Position numbers and translations under genes: made by a program | The notes under the pieces: generated by a model | Seen by the model: the letters and a program-made list of their open reading frames with translations, nothing else | Databases searched by the model: none | Told to the model about the DNA's origin: nothing | Assembly (NCBI GenBank): GCA_029582265.1 | Contig: CM055828.1 | Coordinates: 6,493,402-6,557,401 of the forward strand | Direction of reading: 5' to 3' | DNA length: 64,000 nt | DNA from: Zoroaster sp. YZ-2022 | Taxonomy: Eukaryota > Echinodermata > Asteroidea > Forcipulatida > Zoroasteridae | Shown here: positions 15,401-23,999 of the stretch, piece after piece | Layout of the letters: every line of letters starts with the position of its first letter | Numbering within the stretch: the first letter of the stretch is position 1

Positions 15401-18400
15401 GATGGATGTAGACTCGGGTGACAGTGAGTCTCGGCTTTCTCCTTCCTCTCTCCTTTTCCTCATTGCGATCTCACTCCATCTGACAACAAACATTCCTAAG
15501 CCAAGATGAATTACACAAGATATGGTGACATGCTACTGGTATAGGTTCATTGAATAGAACAGCCCTGGCTGTGGGAGGGGGATCCCAGCTATAGAGATAT
15601 TTGCTCTGCACTGGGAATGTTTTTCCTTGGCTGCCGATACACTTCTATCACACTGCGGCCATCTTGGTCAGATTTCCTGTATACAAGTACAGTTATAGTG
15701 CTGATTCTCATTACATTTAAGGTGCCAGTCTATTTTCCTTCCAGCCTCAGTTTGGTCACATAGATGATCAAGGCATAGACTTCAGCTGTAGTAAATAGTC
15801 TTAGCGCTCAGCCATATAATGCCACATTCGAATGCTGCCTTTTTCCCCAAAGCCAATTAGTTTCAACATCAGTTCATTGTTCTGTCTCTTGTCCAGCCTG
15901 GACGGCAAATTTTGATGATGTACCGATGGATGGAAGCATTGCTATGGATACCACACCGACGGCCTGGGCGGAGTCACCGCGGTCAGGAAGCAACCAGGAT
16001 GAGGAGCCCGAAACAGGGTGGGCCAACTTTAGTGATTTCAATGCTGGGTTCAATGCCGCAAGGTACGATTGCCCATACACCGCTTAGATGTTCTTGTTTA
16101 AAAAAAATCTCACTTTCCTGTGCATTTGATGTTATTCTTTTATGTCATTGTTCCATTATATTTCATTGTTCCATTGTTCCATTGTTCCATTGTCAAAGTG
16201 TATGTTCTTTTTCAAGGGAAATCATATTTATGAAGAAAATAGCAAAAAAAAAATTGTCAAGTTTGAAAAGGAAACGAATTACAGAAACTGTAGTAAAACA
16301 TGATTCATACATGATTCGTTGGAGGAACCTTGCAGGAAGCATTGTCTTTGCATTTAGTAGATGGCACTAAAAATGATATTGATGACAAACAAAACCCTCA
16401 AAACCACCTGGGATTCTCATAAAGCTTTTGTATTCTTTCCTCTTCTTGAGGTTTAGCATCATAAGTTGGGGCATGATCCCTGGCTATACAATATGAGCTT
16501 CATTGCTTATGAATATGACCGCCCCAGAAAAAAGATTTGAGAGACCGCCAATGATAGAGATGGATAGCTGAGTTGGCAAAGCAGCGGTAGAGTAACTCAT
16601 GGAGGAAGAAAACAGAAGGAGTCACATCGCCCAGCCTCTTATCTCATAACCAATTAGCACTTCGGAGTGGCCCATTGGAAATACGTTACGGCCGCCCGCT
16701 GCGCTTACCAGTTTTACGACCGCGATAATCCCCTTGTGTACAATGTCTTATGCCGCTCGGCCTGCTCGCGACCAGCATACATAATTGGAGGGTAGAAATC
16801 TGTAGCAAACGAATAAACACAAAACGCATGCGCACTACTATTCGCGGGCTTTTTATATTGCGCAGTTCATTGTCTTCAATAGCGATTTTTCCACCGAGTA
16901 TTTGGGTGTTTTGATCGTCGAATTTGGCGAATCCGAAGCTAACTTACGGTAAATATAACATTCAGATGTTACAATAAAGTGTCTTTTTAGCAACTTATTT
17001 TAAGGATATTTCCGATGATCTCCGGAAGCCAACCAATTGTCAAATTCAAAGACGTGTTGTTTAGCTTTTTATCATTTCAATCCTCATATTTGTGTGATGC
17101 TGTGCACTGAAGATATTGCAGTGTTGGATTCGTAGGTCGAGTTGGATAGGGAGCCAGCCTTCCGTGTAGTGCAATAGGACAACGCGTCAGCAATGCGTGC
17201 AATGCGCATGTGCAAAGAAAGCCTGGCTGTAGTTCTCCTCGATAATCGGATTAGCGCTGGCTTGGAAGTTTTACGACCGCGGCAAAAGACATTGAACCTT
17301 TGATATGCCTTCGTTGTGACTCCTTCTGTTTTCTTCCTCCATGAGTAACTAGAGGTACTGACACTGCAGATCAGCTTTGCTGAATTGGTTGTCGTTCACT
17401 CCTAAAAAAAAACACCAAAACACTCATAAAATAACTTGGGAGTTTTTTTCTGTTTTGTTTCTTGGCATGACAGCCCGGAGGGTCCTAGGAGTAGTTCTCC
17501 TGTAGCGATGGACAGCGAGTCATCTCAAGACGATATAGGCCAAGAGGCTACAAGTAGTGAGGCCACGCCTCTATACCCTCCACAACCTGGTGCTGCTTAT
17601 GGTAAGATAGCAGTCCCAGATTAGCCAGCTAAGCAAGGGTCTCTTAGTACTCATAATGTGGCTTCAGTCATAATCTTCAGTCCTTATAACCCTTTAGACA
17701 CCATAGCAGCCGGGAGCTGCCACAACCCAACTGCCCATAGCGGCCGGAAGCTGCCACAACCCCAGGCCTCAAATTTCACGGCGGCCATGGTCGTCGATGC
17801 CCCTCTTACTGGCCGATGTGCCCCTGGAAAAATTTACCTCTTCACGGCCAATATTGCCGTGCCCTATTTCTCCGTTGGCCGCCGTGCCCTTTTTACTATC
17901 CCGGTAATTTCTTCAGCCCCTTTCTCCCGAAAAGAAAATTACATGTGTCCGGTCATTTTGTCGCGCCGCCTGCCCGCCCGCCGCCCCGCACACACACAGC
18001 TATAGCTATAGAACTGCAACGTTACAAACAACTCGATATGCATGTATGTAAATGTACATCTACACGTACGTACACACACACACACACACGTGCTCGGTCG
18101 GTACAGTACCGGTGAATTATAGTACTTGGCCCAACGAGCTAGCCTGGGCCGTGCGCATGCTTTCGTTGGTACTCTGTGTCTCGTTGGTACTCTGTGCACT
18201 TTGCACTGGTTTGCGTCAGCTAGTGCCAAATGTATATGTACACGGACGGTCGAAATAAACAACCGAGGAGCCGAGTGTGTTATGTTCTACGTACATGCAT
18301 GCAGCGCGTGTCTGTGTATGTACGTACACATGTAAATTTTTCGTGTATGTAACGTTACTGTACTGACAGACAGCATTTGCAAACTTTTAACAAAAGTTTT

Positions 18401-21400
18401 ACAAATCTGACATTGTTAGAAATAATTAACAATGCCCCGCAAATATCATTTAAAACGCATGAAAGAAACTGAACTGGCAAAATCAACCAGCAAGTGTAGG
18501 AAGCTAGATCGCTACAAAAAGTAATGTTTTGTGGAGACGATCAGTCAGTGGGGAGGAAAGGGTGGGTAGGTCATCGTATTACATTACACATTGGATATAA
18601 AAAATAAAAAAATTCAAGAATGATGGAAATATAGCTGGAGAGATGTACATGTACATGATTGTTGTCGCATTGTTTGCTAATATGCATAGGTGACCAGGAC
18701 TTTGTACAGAACCAGGGAATTTCCTGTTTACATGCATTCCTTTCACCCATCTACATGTATTTTGTTATAATGTCTGTAATACTGGATTTTAAGATGAACA
18801 TGAAAGGTATAAAAGCAAAAGAAAACAATTTTCAAGTCAACCTTTTGGCCTTGGTGCCCTTCAAAATGTTGCTTCATTCAAGGCCAAAGTAGCCTTGCCC
18901 TAAAAACGACGAAATTTGAGGCCTGCAACCCAACTGCCCATAGCGGCCGGAAGCTGCGACAACCCAACTGCCCATAGCGGCCGGAAGCTGCCACAATCCA
19001 ACTGCCCATAGCGGCAGGAAGCTGCCACAATCCAAATGCCCATAGCGGTCGCAAATCGCCACAGGTTTCAGCACCTTCCTGTGCCATTGCCAAGCAAAAA
19101 CAAAATTATACATTTCGCCGATATTGTACTCTAACAAGATATGACTCTGTGAGATAAAAACATAATGAATATTTATAAAATGGTTTGAGATATTTTCACT
19201 TGAATGTGGTAGCATCTAAAACATTAAAATCTAACATCAGCCTAGACATGATTTAATACATGAACCAACTAAGTTTTTAGATAATAATTTGGAGTGTCGT
19301 GGCCGAGCGGTCTAGCTTACCGGACTCGAGTTCTGGTGTTAGCAGCAGAATGTGGGTTCGAATCCCGGCCGTGACATTTGTGTCCTTGAGCAAGACACTT
19401 AACCATAATTGCTTCTCTCCACCCAGGGGTTAAATGAGTACCTGTGAGGGCAGAGTTGGTTGATTAGCCCTATATGCGCTGTAATGGCAGCAATTGAGCT
19501 GTATACTCCACAGGGAGCTGAGATGGTTTCAGGAATGATTTATGAGCCTTATGAGCAGGGGTAATAATATGCGCCTTGAGCACCACTCAGTTGGTGGATA
19601 CGTGCGCTATATAAGTCCACACATTATTATTGTTAATATGAAAATCTGGTAGTAACAGTGTTGTACCTTTTTAATTTATTATCACAACAAACAAGACAGA
19701 CTTCATTTTCATTGAATAAAAAAAAAAGGTGTAAAAGTTGACGAGAACGATCTTGTTTTGATGACTCCTCTGCATTGGACTAAACAAAGAACTATTGTTT
19801 CTTGCAATACAGTAGTTTCAAGTAGTCCCAAAAAGCGTACTGAAGATAGTAGTCATAATACAGTTGTGACGAGTAGCATTGGCACATCAACGCAGCAATC
19901 GGGCAAAGAAGCAGAGGACAGGTACGGACAACCAAAAAATTGTACAATTCGTCCCTCATTTGCCATAGTGACCAATCCTGAATTAAGTTGGCATAGTGAC
20001 CAATGCGGCATTGGTCACTTTGCCAAAGTACAAAAATAGCCAGTTAGAGCATTTGTCATTTGAATGCATGCTCTATCTCCAAAACTATAAGGAATACATG
20101 CATGTGGATTAGATAAAATGGTAGGACGCTTCCTGAATGTACTAATGGGCGGGAAAACTTAAAATTGAAAAAAGTAGGATTGGTCACTATGGCAAATTAG
20201 GGACGAATTGTGTAAAAAGGGACCTAGGAAATAACCGAACAATTTCACAGTAAATTGCTGAAGGGTTATCATGGTTATTAAATAGATCTTTCCTTTGATA
20301 TGTAGCATCAGTGTGGCAGTAGTGTGTACATATCCCTATGATTTTGTCGACAAGAGTTCCTGGGTGTGCATGCACAACCCATGGAAGTAGATGTGACGCT
20401 GTTGCACTCCATTGTCTGAGTGCAAATCTTGCATTATTGCAATGCATGATCGCAAATATACTACTCAAAACAATTTAGGGAACACCGGATTTTTAACATC
20501 AAATAGGTTTGAAATATTCCATGAACCGGGATTTTCATTTGCAACCCCCTCTCTCTTTCAGTAGTCATGTCATGAAATGTGTAATCACTACATGCATCCT
20601 TTATCATCTGTTTCATTGTGCAGTTGTTTCTCATCAATTCTGTGAAACATTGTGTTTATCTGAAATAAATGATCTTGCTTTAACTGAGATTATGCCGGTG
20701 TTCCCTAAATTGTTTTGAGCAGTATATATACCAACCCTATTGCAAATTTGAGAAACATCTTTGTGGCACTGACGTCAATTCTGACGATATAACAATGTAC
20801 ACTGAAGAGGGCAAACTGATGTCAGCTGGGTTTGAACAAAAGGTCTATGGGTGATAATGTGCTATATTTACAAAGTTTTACAAACAAAAGGTATATTGTT
20901 TATTGGTGGTACTGAACTATATTCAAAAGTTTTGTAAATCAGTGACTACTATATTCAGTAAGGCTTACAATCAAAAGGAGTATTGTAGGTCTGCGTTACA
21001 TTGATAAGTGCATTGCTGATATTCCTGTTTCAGGGACATGGTAGTGGAACCGAGTAGCCAAAGTGAAAAACCAACCCCTTCCAGTCAAGAGCCCGTCTCA
21101 ACATTACATAACTCCCTTCCTGCCTTTCCCCTGTCCCCGCCCGCCTCCCCGCAACCCGATAGCACCGTAGCCGACCCCCAGATTGCACCGTCAGTGGTGC
21201 AGCCCAAACTCACAAACTCACAGACCTCAGAAAGCCAACCGGAGAACATTAGTGAAACAAGCTCGAGCCCGGACTCCAATAGTGAACAATTGAAACAAAC
21301 CGACGACAAGTCTCGCCCAGGAGGGGCGTCGTCGCCTAGCGAGCCAAACAAATCTAGGGAAGAGTCACGACTTCAACAAACCCAACAGCAAGTTGACAGT

Positions 21401-22725
21401 CGGTCATCGCAAGAGGGCACAGTGAGCAGTAAAGCTACCGCCGGAGGGAATGTGGAAAGAACAAATGCCCTTGATATCCAGAAACCTGTATCCACAGTTA
21501 TTGAAGTAGTCGACGGCAATTGCACTCAACCACAAACTGAGGAAGACTTGGACGATAACTTTGAGTAAGAATGTTTAAGGAATCTTACAGACGGAAATAT
21601 ATTCCTAACATTTTTTTATTTTGATACATTATAATGAAATTTCAATTTAGGAAGTGTTGTTTGAAATCAAATATAAGCCATGTAGCATTAGATTTTGCAG
21701 AACTGAAACTCTACTTAAAGGGACACTCATCACGATCAACAGGGCATGGAATCAGAGGGCTAGTTCGAGATTAACTCATTAACTGAAAATAATACTCCCC
21801 CATGATAAGGTCATATTGCCATTGCTACTGCATAAACGTGCCAGTAATTTTCAGTTACTGTGTTCATTTTGAACGAGGACACCGATTCCATGCCCTGTTG
21901 AAAGTCTGCTCTGATTGTGGTGACACTGTCCATTTCGTAAAGGTTTGATATTTACAATTCAGGTCGGTTTCTTACACACATTTCCTGATTGTTGTATCCA
22001 CCTGATCTCAGTAAACGTTTTTGCTTGTATTGCATAGCAAAAAGCTACTCAAAATCCATGATTTACTGTATAAAACGAGGGTTACATACACACACAAATA
22101 TTTCTGCCTCGACATTTGGCCATGCAATTTTTGTTAAATGAAATCATATCATCTTATTTCACCAGTTGTGTCGAGCGGATTTTGATTGATTCTTAATCTA
22201 TTCCCATTATCCCATTAGTTTTCTAGCATCCAGTGGTCTAATGAAGGCTGGTCCTGATTTGTCACCCAAACCTAACGGTCCTACAGAATCGGATCATATA
22301 GAGAAGGCAAGGTGAGTGGATTCCCCTCCCCCCCCCCCACCCCCATCGCCCACAAGGGGCTGTTCTAATGCTCATTGAATACCTGCTGAATCCATAATAA
22401 CAAATATACAAAATAAATTTTCTGAAAATGCAGGCCTGGAATTTCATTCTTGTAGGGGCAAGGCCATTTTTCCTGAGTAAACGGCACTTCCATTAGGATA
22501 TCATACTGTCTGTGGAAACATTTTTAAGGGGCAACAGGACCCCGGCCACGGAGCCCATGGCTTCCCAGGCCTCGGTGAAATTTCAGGCCTGATTTCAGAC
22601 CAAACATGTATTCACGTTTTTAGTTACTGTACTTAAAATGAATTTTATGTTCATTCCACAGAGCTGAGGCAACAGCTGCCCTGAACCAGTTTGCAGTGGC
22701 TACAAAGCAGAATGGACCGGTTTGA
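333..22725 (+). CDS. PPP6R3: Protein phosphatase 6 regulatory subunit (SAPS family, PPP6R3-like), 3' 15 exons, 5' partial
   Basis: Seen: fifteen GT-AG exons join in one open frame: 333-485, 4445-4573, 5240-5420, 6947-7035, 7840-7929, 11450-11547, 13733-13790, 14621-14754, 15281-15423, 15897-16062, 17474-17601, 19813-19921, 21034-21564, 22219-22311, 22662-22725 (2166 nt, 721 aa plus TGA). The peptide carries the C-terminal half of the SAPS domain: [59 protein letters not shown] and EEDMWEE. A Ser/Asp/Glu-rich, probably disordered tail follows and ends in QNGPV. Known: SAPS proteins are non-catalytic subunits that bind PP6 catalytic subunit and ankyrin-repeat partners, acting in DNA-damage, mitotic and inflammatory signalling. 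Inferred: roughly 290 N-terminal residues lie upstream of the window. Exon 12 could instead begin at 19738 in the same phase, adding 25 residues. Vertebrates have three paralogues; the C-terminus favours PPP6R3, but an unduplicated invertebrate gene is likely. Confidence 0.95.
486..1720. other. AT-rich intron, no feature recognised
   Basis: First part of the 4-kb PPP6R intron. I see no convincing exon, tRNA or element ends. Open frames at 798-1146 and 1177-1429 overlap on both strands and have no recognisable content. Confidence 0.6.
2503..2773. mobile_element. TTAA-flanked MITE (piggyBac-type), copy a
   Basis: It starts TTAACCCTAACCACCCC and ends GGGGTTGGGGTTAA. The interior is shared with copies at 42983-43253, 59548-59804 and 62936-63472 (landmark CTGGCAAGAAGTACAGGCC). 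TTAA target plus CCCT termini is the piggyBac signature. Confidence 0.8.
3126..3150. repeat. ACATGT microsatellite
   Basis: Four tandem TACATG-type hexamers. Confidence 0.9.
4445..4573 (+). CDS. PPP6R3: PPP6R exon 2 of window
   Basis: 43 codons, phase 0 to 0, donor gtaagt. It encodes [17 protein letters not shown] followed by a variable loop. WNNFLH is a SAPS hallmark. Confidence 0.95.
4658..4815. mobile_element. Short dispersed element with poly-C tract
   Basis: It shares its full length with 32675-32852: a common left part with GATATGCGG and TCCCTATACACTAACACACT, then a C-rich run and AAATCCTCTAAAGAATTCC. In the second copy ATGCGGAAGAGT and ACTCTGCCGCAT form near-perfect inverted termini. 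Confidence 0.6.
5240..5420 (+). CDS. PPP6R3: PPP6R exon 3 of window
   Basis: 181 nt, phase 0 to 1, acceptor catgtag, donor gtaggt. It encodes [12 protein letters not shown] and [16 protein letters not shown], the most conserved SAPS block. Confidence 0.97.
5527..5721. mobile_element. TTAA-flanked MITE, copy b
   Basis: TTAACCCTAACC at 5527 and GGTTAGGGTTAA ending at 5721, with a G13-type run before the right end. The interior repeats CTTGTTGCATT/CAGCAG words on both strands. Confidence 0.8.
5721..5942. mobile_element. Fold-back MITE, AAAGGGACAG-type, copy 1
   Basis: Inverted termini (agagacagtattgtcacgatc against gatcgtgacgatatttccc, near-complementary) and inner palindromic arms around CAGTGACTGAAAAT/ATTTTCAGTCACTG. 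It abuts the preceding TTAA element directly. Related copies are at 7511, 14050, 21716, 51518 and 53684. Confidence 0.75.
6552..6899 (+). mobile_element. tRNA-headed SINE, copy 1
   Basis: The 5' head has a pol III A-box-like GGCCGAGCGGTTTAG and a B box GGGTTCGAATCCC. The body has GAGCAAGACACTT and GGTTTCAGGAATGATTTATG, with an ATT-repeat tail. It is in the same orientation as the host gene. Confidence 0.88.
6947..7035 (+). CDS. PPP6R3: PPP6R exon 4 of window
   Basis: 89 nt, phase 1 to 0, acceptor ctgctgcag, donor gtgagc. It encodes [12 protein letters not shown] and LNKRNTVDL. Confidence 0.96.
7088..7165 (+). mobile_element. tRNA-like SINE head or remnant
   Basis: It contains GTGGTTAGACTGCCGGACTT and a B-box-like GTGGTTCAAATCC. 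It does not fold cleanly into a tRNA, and no tail is recognised. Confidence 0.45.
7511..7720. mobile_element. Fold-back MITE, AAAGGGACAG-type, copy 2
   Basis: Termini GGCACAGTATCGTCACGATC and TGATGATACTGTCCCT, with inner arms CAGTGACTGAAAAT and ATTTTCAGTCACTG. Confidence 0.75.
7840..7929 (+). CDS. PPP6R3: PPP6R exon 5 of window
   Basis: 30 codons, phase 0 to 0, donor gtacgt. It encodes [15 protein letters not shown], an acidic serine segment seen in vertebrate PPP6R proteins. Confidence 0.93.
8701..8907. mobile_element. TTAA-flanked MITE, copy c
   Basis: TTAACCCTAACCATGC on the left, GGGTTTAGGGTTAA on the right. The interior is like copy b (GGATCTTGTTGC, TTCAGCAGA). Confidence 0.8.
8908..10194. 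other. PPP6R intron, no feature recognised
   Basis: AT-rich with several poly-T or poly-A runs (9764-9802, 9949-9972). I see no exon or element termini. Confidence 0.5.
10195..10502. mobile_element. TTAA-flanked MITE, CCCTCCTAC subfamily
   Basis: TTAACCCTCCTACT against AGTAGGAGGGTTAA. The interior is rich in GTCAAAA/TTTTGAC words (GGTCAAAATGACAGT). Related full-length copies are at 42132-42438 and 46224-46538. Confidence 0.82.
10942..11125. mobile_element. MITE with CCAATTTCATAG termini
   Basis: Left end CACCAATTTCATAGACC and right end CTGTGAAATTGGCCCC are inverted. The interior has GCTTAGCAG words on both strands. Related ends occur at 12533 and 41855-41871. Confidence 0.6.
11450..11547 (+). 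CDS. PPP6R3: PPP6R exon 6 of window
   Basis: 98 nt, phase 0 to 2, acceptor tacggcag, donor gtaaga. It encodes [20 protein letters not shown], near-identical to vertebrate PPP6R. Confidence 0.98.
12592..12813. mobile_element. CAGGCCTG-terminus element (hAT-like), with relative at 43661-44008
   Basis: It begins CAGGCCTGTGATTTC and ends near GACCCAGGCCT. The interior (GGAAAGAAAGAAGTAGCC, CCTCTAGTTTCTTG) is the reverse complement of 43862-43985. It cuts off a CCAATTTCATAG-type MITE whose left end is at 12533. Confidence 0.55.
13487..13613. mobile_element. Short AGGCCTTGAA-terminus MITE
   Basis: AGGCCTTGAAAT on the left and AATTCAAGGCCT on the right. The interior GTAGGGGCAAGGC is shared with the element at 22431-22591. 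Confidence 0.6.
13733..13790 (+). CDS. PPP6R3: PPP6R exon 7 of window
   Basis: 58 nt, phase 2 to 0, acceptor catgcag, donor gtaagt. It encodes [19 protein letters not shown], aligned with the vertebrate FDRI..INF segment. Confidence 0.93.
14050..14256. mobile_element. Fold-back MITE, AAAGGGACAG-type, copy 3
   Basis: Contains ATCACGATCAGAGCAGACTT and the arms GAACACAGTGACTG / CAGTCACTGAGTTAA, with a right end ACGATATTGTCCC. Confidence 0.7.
14354..14436 (+). tRNA. tRNA-like sequence, probably a pseudogene or SINE head
   Basis: GCTCGG...CCGAGT can pair as an acceptor stem, TCTGC/GCAGG as an anticodon stem, and GTGGGTTCGAATCC is a good B box and T arm. The anticodon loop appears to be 8 nt (ACTAGTAA) and the acceptor has a G-T wobble, so a functional tRNA is doubtful. 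Confidence 0.4.
14621..14754 (+). CDS. PPP6R3: PPP6R exon 8 of window
   Basis: 134 nt, phase 0 to 2, acceptor acccacag, donor gtaaga. It encodes [11 protein letters not shown] and [10 protein letters not shown], both SAPS landmarks. Confidence 0.97.
15281..15423 (+). CDS. PPP6R3: PPP6R exon 9 of window
   Basis: 143 nt, phase 2 to 1, acceptor cccgcag, donor gtgagt. It is Ser/Asp-rich ([10 protein letters not shown]) and ends KMDVDSGD, like the vertebrate KMEVD stretch. Confidence 0.9.
15897..16062 (+). CDS. PPP6R3: PPP6R exon 10 of window
   Basis: 166 nt, phase 1 to 2, acceptor gtccag, donor gtacga. It encodes [11 protein letters not shown] and TGWANFSDF, matching vertebrate WSANFDVPM and TGWASFSEF. 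Confidence 0.96.
16591..17350. mobile_element. 760-bp element with 32-bp near-perfect terminal inverted repeats
   Basis: ACTCATGGAGGAAGAAAACA at the left end is exactly complementary over about 32 bp to the right end (17315-17347). The interior is GC-richer than its surroundings and carries TTTTACGACCGCG twice in direct orientation, plus NRF1-like GCATGCGCA. No transposase was seen. Confidence 0.75.
17474..17601 (+). CDS. PPP6R3: PPP6R exon 11 of window
   Basis: 128 nt, phase 2 to 1, acceptor atgacag, donor gtaaga. It encodes [14 protein letters not shown], matching the vertebrate SNSPVEMET motif. Confidence 0.9.
17701..17762. repeat. 34-bp tandem repeat, left remnant
   Basis: About 1.8 units of CTGCCCATAGCGGCCGGAAG-type sequence, separated from 18926-19061 by the element at 17763-18925. 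Confidence 0.85.
17763..18925. mobile_element. 1.16-kb hAT-like element with 6-bp target duplication CAACCC
   Basis: Termini CAGGCCTCAAATTTC and GAAATTTGAGGCCTG are 15-bp perfect inverted repeats. CAACCC flanks both sides (17757-17762 and 18926-18931), and the insertion splits a 34-bp tandem array. No transposase is visible; it contains an AC microsatellite at about 18073-18088. Confidence 0.82.
18926..19061. repeat. 34-bp tandem repeat, four units
   Basis: Core CAACTGCCCATAGCGGCC every 34 bp; the last unit is diverged. It continues the array at 17701-17762. Confidence 0.9.
19291..19634 (+). mobile_element. tRNA-headed SINE, copy 2
   Basis: GGCCGAGCGGTCTAG head, GGGTTCGAATCCC B box, GAGCAAGACACTTAACC body, GTGCGCTATATAAGTCC near the tail, then ATT repeats. 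It lies 180 bp upstream of PPP6R exon 12. Confidence 0.9.
19813..19921 (+). CDS. PPP6R3: PPP6R exon 12 of window (alternative start 19738)
   Basis: 109 nt, phase 1 to 2, donor gtacgg. It is a low-complexity Ser/Thr-rich segment with no recognisable homology, placed by phase and open frame. The acceptor at 19812 (cttgcaatacag) has a pyrimidine tract. The alternative at 19737 (gtgtaaaag) keeps the same phase but is preceded by an A-run. Confidence 0.65.
19944..20213. mobile_element. 270-bp fold-back MITE 22 bp after PPP6R exon 12
   Basis: ACAATTCGTCCCTCATTTGC on the left is near-perfectly complementary over about 36 bp to 20177-20213. An inner IR uses GTGACCAATGC / GCATTGGTCAC. Confidence 0.8.
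20461..20722. mobile_element. Tc1/mariner-type MITE, CTACTCAAAAC family, copy 1
   Basis: Left CTACTCAAAACAATTTAGGG and right CCCTAAATTGTTTTGAGCAG, flanked by TA. It is a short element without coding capacity. Sister copies are at 33103-34491, 54692-54951 and 60869-61128. Confidence 0.88.
21034..21564 (+). CDS. PPP6R3: PPP6R exon 13 of window
   Basis: 531 nt, phase 2 to 2, acceptor ctgtttcag, donor gtaaga. It encodes 176 residues rich in Pro, Ser, Gln and Glu, probably disordered, ending in an acidic EEDLDDNF patch. It is the longest coding exon in the window and is higher in GC than its flanks. Confidence 0.88.
21716..21934. mobile_element. Fold-back MITE, AAAGGGACAG-type, copy 4
   Basis: Contains ATCACGATCAACAGGGCATG and TCCATGCCCTGTTGAAAGTC as inverted arms, with a right end GTGGTGACACTGTCC. 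Confidence 0.72.
22219..22311 (+). CDS. PPP6R3: PPP6R exon 14 of window
   Basis: 93 nt, phase 2 to 2, acceptor cccattag, donor gtgagt. It encodes [16 protein letters not shown] and ends with IEKAR, joining to AEATAAL in the last exon. Confidence 0.88.
22431..22591. mobile_element. 161-bp CAGGCCTG-terminus MITE
   Basis: CAGGCCTGGAATTTCA on the left, TGAAATTTCAGGCCTG on the right. It lies in the last PPP6R intron. No clear target duplication was seen. Confidence 0.7.
22662..22725 (+). CDS. PPP6R3: PPP6R terminal coding exon
   Basis: 64 nt entering in phase 2, acceptor attccacag. It encodes [20 protein letters not shown] and then TGA at 22723-22725. The NGPV end is shared with vertebrate PPP6R3. 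Confidence 0.92.
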
Positions 22726-23187
22726 TGCAGTCTGTACCGGTTGGATCTAGTCTACACCGGATCCACAGCCAGGTTACTTGCACAAACAGCGCCACTAGGA
22801 TATTTTTATTTCCAGGGCGACCTGACCTGAGTCGAAGGAAACGGTAGTTAAATCACAGCCAAGGTTAAGACCATGTAATTAGGCAAAACACTTTATTTAC
22901 AGTTTTTAGAAAAACTTTCTTTTTGTTTGTTATTATTATTTTTTATTGTTATTATTTTTTTTTACAGAAGTATTCTTTAAGTGTTGTCGGAGTCCACTTA
23001 TATTATAGGTAACATGTAATCTGTATATTGAGAATGTTTCCCACATTTAAAAGAAATTATTTCTATGATTAGAACCCAAATCACTGATCCTTATTTCGTT
23101 CATCTGTCAGTGAGGTTGAATTAGTTTCTCCTGTAATGAGGGAATGTCACAATAGCATGCTATGCTTTGGTGTCATCTGACAGGCGC

Positions 23188-23505
23188 TGGGTTGCAAACT
23201 TGACCCCACAGAGGCTGGGTTGCAAACTCTGTTCCACAGGGGCTGGGTTGCAAACTCTGTCCCGCAGGGGCTGGGTTGCAAACTGGGCCCCGCAGAGGCT
23301 GGGTTGCAAACTGGGCTCCACAGGGGCTGGGTTGCAAACTGGGCTCCACAGGGGCTGGGTTGCAAACTCGGCCCCACAGGGGCTGGGTTGCAAACTGGGC
23401 CCCGCAGAGGCTGGGTTGCAAACTGGGCTCCACAGGGGCTGGGTTGCAAACTGGGCTCCGCAGGGGCTGGGATGCAAACTTGACCACACAGAGGCTGCAA
23501 ACTCA
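23188..23505. repeat. 28-bp minisatellite, about 11 copies, in PPP6R 3' flank or UTR
   Basis: The core GGCTGGGTTGCAAACT recurs every 28 bp with few substitutions (next gctgggttg at 23298 and 23326). Because 28 is not a multiple of 3 and the unit lacks stops, all six frames stay open across it, giving spurious 87-122-aa reading frames made of reiterated GWVANWAPQGLGC-like peptides. Confidence 0.95.
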
Positions 23506-23812
23506 CGGTCGATTGACCACCAATACAAACCCTAATTATTTTCAGAAACCCTTGATTTATTAAACAATTTACTTATTTTGAGAATTTTAATAATTCACCA
23601 GTTCAAGCAGCCATTGCCATTCTTAAAGATTTCCCTGTGCTCCATGCCACCCCTACTCGCACCTTACCCCCTTCCCCCAATCAGTTTGCCATCAATAATG
23701 CCTTTTGAAACGAACCTTGTTACCAACTTCCATAGATGAACGATTAGTGTTCTGTGCCATTGTATTGATATTACACTCACGGAATTTAAAAATGCATCAA
23801 CTTATATTTCTG

Positions 23813-23818
23813 AATAAA
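23813..23818 (+). terminator. Candidate polyadenylation signal for PPP6R
   Basis: AATAAA lies 1.09 kb past the PPP6R stop codon. The 3'UTR would then include the 28-bp minisatellite. No transcript evidence is available, and other A-rich hexamers exist downstream. Confidence 0.35.
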
Positions 23819-23999
23819 TATGTATAACTTATATGCAGTGATAAATTGAAGCCATAATTGTACATAGCACTTTTATTGTGTCAGTATGATGTGAAAATTT
23901 GCGCTCATAAATTGTTAACATATGTTCTTATTTCTCACTGCAATAATCTGCTGTTGAAAAATATGTGAAATATTGGGATGATGCGTTTTTAAATTCCGT

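Noticed and set aside
23147..23563. Six overlapping open frames of 87-122 aa
   Set aside because: All are translations of the 28-bp minisatellite in different frames.
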